From NCBI GenBank assembly GCA_964528755.1, contig CAZGWN010000001.1, positions 1 to 64,000 on the forward strand: DNA of 64,000 nt, read 5' to 3'. This stretch comes from Raineyella sp964528755 (GTDB lineage: Bacteria; Actinomycetota; Actinomycetes; Propionibacteriales; Propionibacteriaceae). The translations under genes and the position numbers were made by a program. The notes under the pieces are model-generated. The model was given only the letters and a program-made list of their open reading frames with translations, ran no database searches and was not told the origin of the DNA. How positions within the stretch are numbered: the first letter of the stretch is position 1; each line of letters opens with the position of its first letter. Of this stretch, positions 25,490-34,164 are shown piece by piece.

Positions 25490-26260
25490 ATGACGACCAC
25501 ACCCGCCCCGAATACCCCCGACACCCGGATCACCCCGGACCACATCCCGCCGGCGCCGGCCGCACGGACCGACCGGCTGACGAAGATCTACGGCACCGGG
25601 GAGGCGACGGTCACCGCGCTCGACCACGTCACGGTCGCCTTCCCCGCCGGACGGTTCACCGCCATCATGGGTCCGTCCGGGTCGGGCAAGTCGACCCTCA
25701 TGCACTGCATCGCGGGCCTCGACACGGCGACGTCGGGCCGGTCGTGGATCAGGGACACCGAGATCACCGGCCTGTCCGACGACAAGCTGACCGTGTTGCG
25801 TCGCGACCACATCGGATTCGTCTTCCAGGCCTTCAACCTGCTTCCCACGCTGAGCGCCGCCGACAACATCGTGCTGCCGCTGCGGCTGGCCCGACGCACG
25901 CCCGACCGCGACTGGTTCGACCGGATCGTCACGGTCCTCGGCCTCGGTGATCGGCTCGGCCACCTGCCCTCCCAGCTCTCCGGCGGCCAGCAGCAACGTG
26001 TCGCCGTCGCCCGGGCGCTCGTCACCCGCCCCGAGGTGATCTTCGCCGACGAGCCGACCGGGGCACTGGACTCGGCGGCCGGCGCGGATCTGCTCTCCTT
26101 CCTGCGCCGCAGCGTCACCGAACTCGGCCGGACCGTGGTGATGGTCACCCACGACGAGCATGCCGCGTCGTACGCCGACCGGGTGGTCCGGCTCGCCGAC
26201 GGGCGGATCGTCGCCGAGGAGGACCAGGCCGCCGGGGAGGCTCCCCGTCATGTTGCGTGA
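25490..26260 (+). CDS. ABC transporter ATP-binding protein (MacB/LolD type)
   Basis: A 256-aa ATPase with Walker A GPSGSGKST, Q-loop FVFQAFNLLP, signature LSGGQQQR, Walker B VIFADEPT and H-loop MVTHDEHAA. The sequence places it with MacB/LolD-type ATPases, which pair with FtsX-like permeases; the next gene is one and overlaps by 11 bases. In actinobacteria such pairs behind two-component systems often resist antimicrobial peptides (inference). The ATG at 25490 was chosen; the frame is open upstream over the regulator gene. Confidence 0.94.
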   Translation: MTTTPAPNTPDTRITPDHIPPAPAARTDRLTKIYGTGEATVTALDHVTVAFPAGRFTAIMGPSGSGKSTLMHCIAGLDTATSGRSWIRDTEITGLSDDKLTVLRRDHIGFVFQAFNLLPTLSAADNIVLPLRLARRTPDRDWFDRIVTVLGLGDRLGHLPSQLSGGQQQRVAVARALVTRPEVIFADEPTGALDSAAGADLLSFLRRSVTELGRTVVMVTHDEHAASYADRVVRLADGRIVAEEDQAAGEAPRHVA

Positions 26261-28703
26261 ACCGCGCCGGTTGATCTCGGCCGGGATCGCGATCGTGCTG
26301 GGCGTGGCGTTCGTCGCCCTCACCCTGCTCCTTGGCGACGGCACAAGGGCCACCGTGCGCGCCCAGGCCGCCGGTTCCGTCGGCGCCGCGACCGCGGTCG
26401 TCTCCGTGTCCGATACCCGCGGAGCCACCCCGCTGGCCACCGACGCACCGGAGGAGATCCGGAGCCTGGCCGGCGTGTCCGACGTCCGCCCCGCCACGTC
26501 CACGGTCGTGCTCCAGCAGGCCGACGGCTACCAGCAGGCCCTGACCGTCTCCACCGTCCCGCCGCTGACCGACGCCACCGTCCTGTCCGCGGGGCGCCTG
26601 CCCGAGGGACCCGGCGAGATCGTCCTGACGGACCGGACCGCCCGCGTGCGCTCGGTCGCCGTCGGCGACCGGATCGTCCTCACCCCCGTCGAGCAGGCAG
26701 GAGCCGGCGACGGGAAGCCGACGACCGTCACCGTGGTCGGCACCATCGCTCCCGGCCCCACCTCCCACGACCGGACCAACGCCATGGCGGCGTACGCCAC
26801 CGACGCCCAGATCTTCGCCTGGCAGGAGACCCCCGGATACGTCGAGATCATGGTCGACGGCACCGGCGACCCGTCCGCACTCGTCACGGCCGTCGCCGCA
26901 CTGCCCGACGTACGGGCCGGCCAGGCCACCGTACGGACCGGGCCCGACGAGGTCGACCACCGACTCGAGGAGTACCTGCACGGCAGCGGGATCCTGCAGG
27001 GCGTGCTGGTCGGCTTCGCCGTTGTCGCCCTGATGGTGGCGGCCCTGGTGATCACGAACACCTTCGCGATCCTCGTCGCGCAACGCACCCGGACCCTCGC
27101 CCTGCTGCGTTGCGTCGGCGCCACCCGCGGCCAGGTCTTCCGGCAGGTCGTCGGCGAGGGCCTGCTCATCGGCGCCGTCGGGTCGGTGGCCGGGCTCGTC
27201 CTCGCGCTCGGGCTGGCGGCCCTGGCAGTCCGGCTCAGTCGGGGGTCCGGCACCGAGATCCTCCCCTTCACCCCGTCCCTGACCTCGCTGGTCGTCCCGC
27301 TGCTGCTCGGCGTGGGCATCACCGTCGTCGCCGCGCTGCATCCGGCCCGGGCCGCAACGAGCGTGGCGCCGCTGGCGGCGTTGCGGCCGATATCGGCCAC
27401 CCCGACCCCGGGCGGGCCCGGGCTGATCCGCGCGATCGCCGCGGCCGGTCTGGTGCTGCTCGGGGCGGCCGGACTGGTCGACGGCGCCACCCGCCCGTCC
27501 CTTGCACTCGGGCTGGCCGGCGGGGTGGTGTCCTTCGCGGGGGTGCTCCTCCTGGCAATCTGGCTGGTGCCCGGCCTGGCCCGGGTGCTCGGGATGGTCC
27601 CGGCCCGACTCGCCGGTGCCCCCGGCGCTCTGGCCGTCGAGAACGCCCGCCGCAATCCGCGTCGCGCCGCCACCACCGCCGGGGCCCTGCTGATCGGCAC
27701 CACGCTGGTCTCCCTGATGCTGGTCGGCGCCGCCTCCGGCTCGGCGACCATGGACCGGGTGCTGGCCCGGGAGGTGCCGGTCGACGCCGTCGCCGCGCCG
27801 GCCGGGACGCTGAGCCCCGACACGTACGAGCGGATGGCCGCCACGCCCGGCGTCGCCGCCGCGGTGCGGGTCCACGGGGCGGATCTGACCTGGACCGCCG
27901 ATACCGCCCACGGCAAGGACGCGGTCACCGGCCTGCCGCCGCAGGCCCGCGACGTGCTGCACGACCCCTCGGTCCTCGCCGGGCTGGACGACACCACCAT
28001 TCTCCTGCCCGCCGACTCCGGAGTCCCCGACGGCGCCCCGGTCACCGTGGCCGGACCGGCCGAACAGGTCACGCTGCGCGCGGTCGTCCCGCGCGACGGC
28101 TCCGTCCTCGCGGTCTCCGACACGACGCTCGCCGAGCTGGCGCCGGACGCCGGGGAGCAGGTCTGGTTCCGGTACGCCGCCGATGCCGACTCCGCCACGG
28201 TCACCCAGGATCTCACCAGGACCGCCGGGTCCGCCGCCCGGATCGCCTCCTCGGACAGCCAGCGCGATCAGATGCAGTCGATCGTCGACACCATGCTGTG
28301 GGTGGTGCTGGCCATGCTGGCGATGGCAGTGGTGATCGCAATCATCGGGATCGGCAACACGCTCGGGCTGTCGGTCCTCGAACGGACCCAGGAGTCGGGC
28401 CTGCTGCGCGCCCTCGGCCTGACCCGCCGCCAACTGCGGGCGATGATCGGTTGGGAGGCGCTCATGCTCGCCGCGGTCGGCACGCTCCTCGGGGTGGCCT
28501 TGGGTATCGCGTACGGAGTGGCCGGCATCCACGCGCTGCTCGCGGTGGCGGGCGGCGCCGACATCACGGTCGCGGTGGCGATCCCGTGGGCGCGGCTGGC
28601 CGCCGTCGTGGTGCTCGCCCTGGCCGCCGGGTGGCTCGCAGCGATCGCACCTGCACGGCGGGCGGCGCGGATCAGTCCGGCGAGTGCGTTGGTGACCGAG
28701 TGA
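26250..28703 (+). CDS. FtsX-like ABC transporter permease
   Basis: An 817-aa permease with two FtsX repeats. A first helix at about 10-30 is followed by a large extracytoplasmic domain, three helices (about 245-390), two helices in the middle, a second extracytoplasmic domain and three C-terminal helices ending ARRAARISPASALVTE. It works with the preceding ATPase and overlaps it by 11 bases. A perfect hairpin lies right after the stop. Confidence 0.93.
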   Translation: MLREPRRLISAGIAIVLGVAFVALTLLLGDGTRATVRAQAAGSVGAATAVVSVSDTRGATPLATDAPEEIRSLAGVSDVRPATSTVVLQQADGYQQALTVSTVPPLTDATVLSAGRLPEGPGEIVLTDRTARVRSVAVGDRIVLTPVEQAGAGDGKPTTVTVVGTIAPGPTSHDRTNAMAAYATDAQIFAWQETPGYVEIMVDGTGDPSALVTAVAALPDVRAGQATVRTGPDEVDHRLEEYLHGSGILQGVLVGFAVVALMVAALVITNTFAILVAQRTRTLALLRCVGATRGQVFRQVVGEGLLIGAVGSVAGLVLALGLAALAVRLSRGSGTEILPFTPSLTSLVVPLLLGVGITVVAALHPARAATSVAPLAALRPISATPTPGGPGLIRAIAAAGLVLLGAAGLVDGATRPSLALGLAGGVVSFAGVLLLAIWLVPGLARVLGMVPARLAGAPGALAVENARRNPRRAATTAGALLIGTTLVSLMLVGAASGSATMDRVLAREVPVDAVAAPAGTLSPDTYERMAATPGVAAAVRVHGADLTWTADTAHGKDAVTGLPPQARDVLHDPSVLAGLDDTTILLPADSGVPDGAPVTVAGPAEQVTLRAVVPRDGSVLAVSDTTLAELAPDAGEQVWFRYAADADSATVTQDLTRTAGSAARIASSDSQRDQMQSIVDTMLWVVLAMLAMAVVIAIIGIGNTLGLSVLERTQESGLLRALGLTRRQLRAMIGWEALMLAAVGTLLGVALGIAYGVAGIHALLAVAGGADITVAVAIPWARLAAVVVLALAAGWLAAIAPARRAARISPASALVTE

Positions 28704-28704
28704 G

Positions 28705-28741
28705 GCGCCTACGGGCGGCTACCCGAGCCGCCCGTAGGCGC
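28705..28741. terminator. perfect 16-bp bidirectional terminator
   Basis: Arms 28705-28720 and 28726-28741 pair exactly around ACCCG. It ends the FtsX gene and also overlaps the last seven codons of the convergent gene at 28719-29159. Confidence 0.8.
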
Positions 28742-29159
28742 TGCGCATCCGCTCGGTCACCTCGTCGGCGAGTCGATCCAGTTCGCGGTGGCGGACCGGG
28801 TCGAGCAGCGGGACCCTGTCCGGTTCCTCCTCGCCGCGCGGATAGAGGCGAAGCTCGTCGTCGGTGAGGGTCGCCCGGCTGATGTCGGTCCACTCGCGGT
28901 CGGAGGTCCGACCCAGCGCGGACAGCCGGTAGCCGGCATCGGAGGTGGTGATCCGGACGCGGCCCCGGAACGTGACCACCATCGCCAGGGTCAACAGGAT
29001 GGCGCCGAGCACGAGAATGACGATGCCGATGGTGATGACGGCGACATGCCAACCCCGCCAGGTGGACAACGCCAGCACGATCCCGCCCACGATCAGCAGG
29101 GCCGCGGCATTGCCATAGGCACGGACGGGCACTGCTGCGTCCAACCGGAAGGTGTTCAC
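28719..29159 (-). CDS. hypothetical two-helix membrane protein
   Basis: The 146-aa protein has two hydrophobic helices (about residues 18-35 and 40-62) followed by a PH-like cytosolic part (GRVRITTSDAGYRLSALGRT, with REWTDISRATLTDDELRLYP). This resembles small bacterial PH-domain membrane proteins, but I cannot assign a function. Its ATG lies two bases downstream of the tRNA-Ser 3' end, so the two may share a transcript. Confidence 0.7.
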   Translation of the reverse strand: MNTFRLDAAVPVRAYGNAAALLIVGGIVLALSTWRGWHVAVITIGIVILVLGAILLTLAMVVTFRGRVRITTSDAGYRLSALGRTSDREWTDISRATLTDDELRLYPRGEEEPDRVPLLDPVRHRELDRLADEVTERMRSAYGRLG

Positions 29160-29160
29160 G

Positions 29161-29247
29161 CGGCGAGGGTGGGATTCGAACCCACGGAACGGTCACCCGC
29201 TCGGCCGCTTTCAAGGCGGCTGCACTAGTCCACTATGCGACCTCGCC
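29161..29247 (-). tRNA. tRNA-Ser(TGA)
   Basis: A type II cloverleaf: acceptor GGCGAGG/CCTCGCC, anticodon stem GCCGC/GCGGC with loop CTTGAAA (anticodon TGA), a long variable arm and T-loop GTTCGAATC. The discriminator is G. CCA is not encoded, unlike the other two tRNAs in the window. Confidence 0.95.
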
Positions 29248-29695
29248 CCTGAGGATTGTCCCCGATCCTAGCGCCCCTGCGGCGTGCCGGGCCGCTGTGA
29301 CGCTCGGGGGGTTGCCCGAGGTGTGGCGGGGGAGCCCCGGGTGTTCCCCGGCCTCGGGGCCCCGGGCGTTCCCCGGCCTCGGGGCCCCGGGTGTTCCCGG
29401 CGTCGGGGGGAGGCCCCGCGAGTTGCGGTCATAGGACTGACCTATGGACACCCTTGGAGACCCGTGGGCGGTCGCCGACGCCATCGGGTCGAGAGGACTC
29501 GCCGCCACCGAACCCGATCTGAGGACACGCCCGACGCCGGCCGACCCTCCGCCGACCCTCCGGTGTCACCGAGCCGCGGCCGCGGTGCCGGCCTCCCGGG
29601 GCACCGTCGCGTGAGTCGACCCACGGCGTCGCGGCGACCAGGACCTTCCCGGGGGGGGTGGCCCGCGCCCGCGGCCCATGTGGCAGCCTGGGCAC
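29248..29695. other. 448-bp intergenic region
   Basis: No gene is supported. It holds the promoter side of tRNA-Ser(TGA) and a very GC-rich 25-bp repeat tract (29338-29408). Reading frames through it are proline/arginine/glycine-rich and not protein-like. Confidence 0.6.
29338..29408 (+). repeat. 2.8 copies of a 25-bp tandem repeat
   Basis: Units at 29338-29362 and 29363-29387 read GGGYGTTCCCCGGCCTCGGG plus GCCCC; a third begins at 29388 and decays. The unit contains its own short palindromes (CCCCGG, GGGGCCCC). Confidence 0.8.
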
Positions 29696-30679
29696 ATGCG
29701 CGCGATTCTCGCCCCCGTACCGGGAGGCCCCGAGGCCCTGACCGTCACCGAGGTGGACCGACCCGTCCCGGGACCGGGCGAGGTGCTCGTCCGGGTCGCC
29801 GCGGCCGGCGTCAATCGGGCCGACCTGCTTCAGCGGCAGGGCCACTATCCCCCGCCCCCGGGGATCACCGACGTACTCGGCCTGGAGGTCTCTGGGCGGG
29901 TCGAGCAGGTCGGCGCGGAGGTGACCGGCTGGCAGCCGGGCCAGGAGTGCCTGGTGCTGCTCGCCGGTGGCGGGTACGCGGAGTATGCCGTCGCTCCGGC
30001 CGGCCAACTGCTGCCGCTCCCGTCCGGGATCGACCTCGTCGACGCCGCCGGGCTGCCCGAGGTCGCCGCGACCGTCGTCTCCAACCTCGATCACGTGCAC
30101 CTGAAGCCCGGCGAGACGTTCCTGGTGCACGGTGGTGCCGGCGGGATCGGGTCATTCGCCATCCAGTACGCCAAGGCGTACGGCTGCACGGTGTTCACCA
30201 CGGCGGGCTCGGCGGAGAAGTTGGCGTATTGCCGTGATCTGGGCGCCGACCACGCCGTCGACTATCACGACGACTGGCTCGCCTCGGTGCGGGACGCGAC
30301 CGGAGGCGCCGGCGTCGACGTCATCCTGGACAACATGGGCGCCAAGTACCTGCCCGCCAACATCAAGGCGCTGGCCACGGACGGTCGGCAGGTGACCATC
30401 GGACTGCAGGGCGGGGTCAAGGGCGAGCTCAACCTGGGGCTGCTGCTCAGCAAGCGCGGGACGGTGACGGCCACCTCCCTGCGGGCCCGCCCGGTGGAGC
30501 AGAAGGCCGCGATCTGTGCCCGGGTCGCCGAGGTCGTCTGGCCGATGATCGCCGCCGGTCGGATCCGTCCGATCCCCACCCTGCGGGTTCCCTTCACCGA
30601 GCCGGCCCGGGCCCACCTGCGGTTGGAGGCGGCCGATCACCGCGGCAAGGTCGTCCTCGTCGTCGACCAGGGCGACTGA
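29696..30679 (+). CDS. NAD(P)H:quinone oxidoreductase, zinc-free MDR family (PIG3-like)
   Basis: The 327-aa medium-chain reductase lacks the structural zinc cysteines. It has GVNRADLLQRQGHYPPPPG near the N-terminus, typical of the TP53I3/PIG3-type quinone oxidoreductases, and the NADPH-binding loop HGGAGGIGSFAIQYAKA at about 142. It would reduce quinones or enones in the cytosol. The ATG at 29696 begins at the conserved MRAI; an ATG 18 bases upstream adds residues unlike the family. Confidence 0.9.
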   Translation: MRAILAPVPGGPEALTVTEVDRPVPGPGEVLVRVAAAGVNRADLLQRQGHYPPPPGITDVLGLEVSGRVEQVGAEVTGWQPGQECLVLLAGGGYAEYAVAPAGQLLPLPSGIDLVDAAGLPEVAATVVSNLDHVHLKPGETFLVHGGAGGIGSFAIQYAKAYGCTVFTTAGSAEKLAYCRDLGADHAVDYHDDWLASVRDATGGAGVDVILDNMGAKYLPANIKALATDGRQVTIGLQGGVKGELNLGLLLSKRGTVTATSLRARPVEQKAAICARVAEVVWPMIAAGRIRPIPTLRVPFTEPARAHLRLEAADHRGKVVLVVDQGD

Positions 30680-30755
30680 GCCCCCGGCCATGAGCCCGGC
30701 CCATGAGCCCTCGGCCCTCGGAGTTCCGAGGGTGGCGCCTCCTAGACTCGATGGC

Positions 30756-31268
30756 ATGAGTGAACAGCCTCAGGAAGCCGACCCCACCGAGGGCTCCGCC
30801 GTCAAGGATGTCGCCGAGCGCACCCGCTCGGTCGCCGAGCAGGTCGAGCAACCGGCCAAGGTGATGCGCATCGCGACGATGATCCAGAAGCTGCTGGAGG
30901 AACAGCGATCCGCGCCCCTGGACGAGGCGAGCCGCCGCCGACTCGCCGAGCTGCACACCCAGTCGATCACCGAGCTCCGCCAGGGGCTGAGCCCGGAGGT
31001 CGGGGACGAACTGGCGCGTCTGTCCAAGCCGTTCGCCACCGACGGGACGCCCACCGACGACGAGCTGCGGATCGGTCAGGCCCAGTTGGTCGGTTGGCTG
31101 GAGGGCCTGTTCCAGGGCATCCAGACCGCCCTGGTCGCCCAGCAGATGGCGGCCCGCGCCCGGCAGGGTGTCCCCGGGCAGCGCGAGCTGCCGGGTCAGC
31201 CCGGACAGGTCCCGACCCCGTTCCAGCCGGGCCCCCAGGGTGGCAATCAGGGCGGCATGTACCTGTGA
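30756..31268 (+). CDS. bpa: bacterial proteasome activator (Bpa/PafE family)
   Basis: The 170-aa protein matches the Bpa family. The helical core includes QPAKVMRIATMIQKLLEE, DEASRRRLAELHTQSITEL and AQLVGWLEGLFQGIQTALV. A flexible Gly/Pro/Gln tail ends in M-Y-L. Bpa rings open the 20S proteasome without ATP through a C-terminal HbYX-type motif; M. tuberculosis Bpa ends in QYL as I recall. The conserved tail implies that the organism encodes a 20S proteasome, not seen in this window. The ATG at 30756 was chosen over an upstream ATG that adds non-conserved residues. Confidence 0.9.
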   Translation: MSEQPQEADPTEGSAVKDVAERTRSVAEQVEQPAKVMRIATMIQKLLEEQRSAPLDEASRRRLAELHTQSITELRQGLSPEVGDELARLSKPFATDGTPTDDELRIGQAQLVGWLEGLFQGIQTALVAQQMAARARQGVPGQRELPGQPGQVPTPFQPGPQGGNQGGMYL

Positions 31269-31391
31269 GTTAACCCGGAGTTCATCTCCGGTACCCGGAT
31301 CTTTCAGATTCCGACGGAACCATCCCTACCGGCGGGCACGTCCCAGCAGTGTCAGTACACCGCACCAGACAGACGTGTCCATGAGTAGGGG

Positions 31392-31985
31392 ATGACCGTG
31401 ATCGCGACAGACATCCGCATCGGCTGCTCCGACCGCCCGAGCCTGTTCCAGCATCCGTTGCTGGAGGAGGATCCGGACGCCACGGAGACCATCGAAAAGG
31501 AGGCCCGCCGTGAGGTGCTGCTCGGCCGGGCGGCCGCCATCTGCGCCGATTGCCCGCTGCTGGAGAGTTGCCTCTACCACGCCGTGGTCGAGCGCGACAT
31601 CTCCGGATTCGTAGCGGGGACGACGCAGCAGCAGCGTCGCCGGATCCGGGAGCTGCTGGCGATCCGGGTCCGTCCCGACGACCTGGACGCCGTGACGGGG
31701 GTGGCACCGTCCGGCCGTCAGGTCAACCACGCCGAGATCGTCCGATTGCGGTCGCAGAGCCCACACATGTCGCTGGAGACGATCGCCGACCGGATCGGCT
31801 GCTCACTGTCGACGGTCAAGCGACACCTGCGAAAGGCCCGCACCGAGGCTGCCGCGGAGGCGTCCGGGCAGGTGCCCGACGATCCCCGCCCGACGATGGA
31901 CGAGGTGCTCACCGCCCGGGACGAGGTCTGTGACCTCCCCGGCGACCGCATCGTCGGGGCCCGCCACGCCGTCGAGGCCGCCTGA
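31392..31985 (+). CDS. WhiB-like Fe-S protein with C-terminal HTH
   Basis: The 197-aa protein has the WhiB cysteine set C12, C51, C54 and C60 (C-x38-C-x2-C-x5-C), which binds a 4Fe-4S cluster. The usual G[VI]WGG turn after the last cysteine is replaced by SGFVAGTT. Instead of a short basic tail it carries about 130 more residues with an HTH-like stretch (MSLETIADRIGCSLSTVKRH at 118-137). That suggests DNA contact through an HTH rather than a WhiB AT-hook. Regulon unknown. Confidence 0.82.
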   Translation: MTVIATDIRIGCSDRPSLFQHPLLEEDPDATETIEKEARREVLLGRAAAICADCPLLESCLYHAVVERDISGFVAGTTQQQRRRIRELLAIRVRPDDLDAVTGVAPSGRQVNHAEIVRLRSQSPHMSLETIADRIGCSLSTVKRHLRKARTEAAAEASGQVPDDPRPTMDEVLTARDEVCDLPGDRIVGARHAVEAA

Positions 31986-32006
31986 CCCCGCAAACCGCCC
32001 CGGGCA

Positions 32007-32834
32007 TCAGTCCAGCGGGAACCACCGGGCGAGTTCGGCGACCGTGCCGCCGTCGTCGAACCGCCCGGTGACCGCATCGGCGGCCTCCTTGACCTCGTCG
32101 GGCGCGTCACCCATGGCGACGCCCCGCCCGGCCCAGCGCAGCATCTCGATGTCGTTGCGCCCGTCGCCCATGGCGAGCACGTCGGAGGCGGCGATCCCGT
32201 AGCGGGCGGCGATGTCGGCCAGGGCGGTCGCCTTGTGGATCCCCTCGGGCGCGATGTCCAGCCAGGCGCTCCAACCGATGAAGTACGATACCCCGTGCAG
32301 GCCCAACTGGGCGGCCAGCTCGAGGAACTCCTCCGGTGAGCTGGCCGGGTCCCGTACGATCACGCGGGTCGCCGGGGCGGCGGCGAGTTCGTCGAGGCCG
32401 ACCACGCGCATCTCGCCGGTCAGGTCACCCGGCGGGAAGGGGGCGGTGAGCAGGTAGCCACGGCCGACATCCTCCACCGCGACCAGGGCGTGCGGGGCGA
32501 GGCGATGCACCCGTTCGATCACATCGACCGGGTCGAAGGTCACCTTGCGGACCACCTCGGTCGGCGGGTACCGCACGATCACCGCGCCGTTGGAGCACAC
32601 GCTCGGACCGGCGGGCAGGCCGAGGTGGTCGACCAGGTCGCGGGTGGCATGCCAGGACCGACCGGTCGCCAGCACCACCCGGGCGCCCGCGTCGGCAACC
32701 ATCCGCACCGCCCGGCGAACGGACTCGGGCATCACCGAGTCGTGGTCGACGATCGTGCCGTCGATGTCCAGGGCCACCAGACGCGGCCGCCAGGCGCCGG
32801 CCCCGTACGGACCCCGCCCTCCGTTGTCTGCCAC
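32007..32834 (-). CDS. HAD-family (Cof type) hydrolase
   Basis: A 275-aa HAD phosphatase with nucleophile motif LVALDIDGTI, motif II ATGRSW, a C2-type cap and motif IV MGDGRNDIEML. Cof-type enzymes dephosphorylate sugar phosphates, FMN or related metabolites. The GTG start at 32834 lies 7 bp after the serS stop, so it is probably co-transcribed with serS. The frame is open further upstream but that part is an out-of-frame read of serS. Confidence 0.87.
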   Translation of the reverse strand: MADNGGRGPYGAGAWRPRLVALDIDGTIVDHDSVMPESVRRAVRMVADAGARVVLATGRSWHATRDLVDHLGLPAGPSVCSNGAVIVRYPPTEVVRKVTFDPVDVIERVHRLAPHALVAVEDVGRGYLLTAPFPPGDLTGEMRVVGLDELAAAPATRVIVRDPASSPEEFLELAAQLGLHGVSYFIGWSAWLDIAPEGIHKATALADIAARYGIAASDVLAMGDGRNDIEMLRWAGRGVAMGDAPDEVKEAADAVTGRFDDGGTVAELARWFPLD

Positions 32835-32841
32835 GCGGGGC

Positions 32842-34122
32842 TCAGCTCCCGGCCACCGGAGTCGTTGGCACCAGCGAGTCCGCCCCGAAGAAGGGTCGCA
32901 ACGGTTCGGGCAGCAACACCGACCCGTCCGCCTGCTGGTGGTTCTCCAGCAGCATGACGATGATCCGGGTGACCGCACACAGCGTGCCGTTGAGTGTCGC
33001 CAGCGGCGCCGTGCCGTGCTCGAATCGGCCCCGGATGTTCAGCCGGCGGGCCTGGAAGTCGGTGCAGTTCGAGGTCGAGGTGACCTCACGGTACGTCTGC
33101 TGGGTCGGCAGCCACGCCTCGCAGTCATACTTGCGGGCGGCCGACAAGCCCAGATCCCCCGAGGCGACGTCGATCACCCGGAACGGCAGCTCGAGCGCCT
33201 GCAGGAACTCCCGCTCGAAACCGAGCAGCCGGGCGTGCTCGGCCTCGGCGTCGGCCGGGTCGCAGTAGATGAACATCTCGACCTTGTCGAACCAGTGCAC
33301 CCGGAAGATCCCCCGGGTGTCCTTGCCGTACGAACCGGCCTCGCGGCGGTACGAGGGGCTGTAGCCGGCGTAGCGGCGCGGCAGGTCGTCGACGATCTCG
33401 TTCATGTGGTAGGCGGCCAGCGGCACCTCCGCCGTACCGACGAGATAGAGGTCGTCGCGTTCCAGGTGGTAGACGTCCTCGGCGGCCTGGCCGAGGAAGC
33501 CGGTGCCGTCCATCGCCTCGGGCTTGACGAGGGCCGGCGGGATGATCAGCCGGAAGCCCCAGCCGAGCGCCTTCTGCACGGCCAGGTTGATCAGCGCCAG
33601 TTCGAGCCGGGCGCCCTGCCCGGTCAGGTAGTAGAACCGGGACCCGGAGACCTTCGCACCGCGTTCCATGTCGATCGCGCCGAGTAGTTCGCCGAGCTCG
33701 AGATGGTCCCGTGGGGCGAACCCCTCCGCCGCGAAGTCGCGCGGGGTGCCGTGGGTCTCCAGCACGACGAAGTCCTCCTCGCCGCCCTCCGGGACCCCGT
33801 CGAGGATGATGTTGCCGACCCCCTTGAGCGCGGCGACGAACTCCTGGTCGGCCTCCTTGCTGGCGGCCTCCCGTGCCTTCACCTGCGCCGACAGGTCCTT
33901 GGTCCGGGCCAGCAGGGCGGTCTTCTCCTCGCCCTTGGCCCGGCCGACCTGCTTGCCGAGGTCCTTCTGCTCGGCCCGGGCGGTTTCGTACGCGGCGATC
34001 GCGCTGCGGCGCTGCTCGTCCAGCGCCAGCAGGTGGTCGACGACCTCCGGGGACTCGCCGCGGGCCCGCTGGGAGGCGCGAACACGGTCGGGGTCGGCAC
34101 GGAGAAGCTTCGGATCAATCAC
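32842..34122 (-). CDS. serS: seryl-tRNA synthetase
   Basis: The 426-aa class II synthetase charges tRNA-Ser, two genes for which lie in this window. The N-terminal coiled-coil arm (about residues 30-105) contacts the long variable arm. Motif 2 is RVHWFDKVEMF with the RREAGS / DTRGIFRVH region, and motif 3 near the C-terminus is NGTLCAVTRIIVMLLENHQ. It lies divergent from the PAP2-kinase gene 42 bp away. Confidence 0.97.
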   Translation of the reverse strand: MIDPKLLRADPDRVRASQRARGESPEVVDHLLALDEQRRSAIAAYETARAEQKDLGKQVGRAKGEEKTALLARTKDLSAQVKAREAASKEADQEFVAALKGVGNIILDGVPEGGEEDFVVLETHGTPRDFAAEGFAPRDHLELGELLGAIDMERGAKVSGSRFYYLTGQGARLELALINLAVQKALGWGFRLIIPPALVKPEAMDGTGFLGQAAEDVYHLERDDLYLVGTAEVPLAAYHMNEIVDDLPRRYAGYSPSYRREAGSYGKDTRGIFRVHWFDKVEMFIYCDPADAEAEHARLLGFEREFLQALELPFRVIDVASGDLGLSAARKYDCEAWLPTQQTYREVTSTSNCTDFQARRLNIRGRFEHGTAPLATLNGTLCAVTRIIVMLLENHQQADGSVLLPEPLRPFFGADSLVPTTPVAGS

Positions 34123-34164
34123 GTCCTCAGCCTAGCGTCCGGCGATGCGCCCTAGGATCGTCCC

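Noticed and set aside
26145..28532. A 795-codon open frame antisense to the FtsX permease
   Set aside because: The opposite strand encodes a clear ABC permease co-translated with its ATPase. The antisense product is low-complexity Gly/Asp/Arg.
29284..30237. A 317-codon plus-strand frame overlapping the quinone oxidoreductase
   Set aside because: It starts in the 25-bp repeat tract and continues out of frame through a confident gene.
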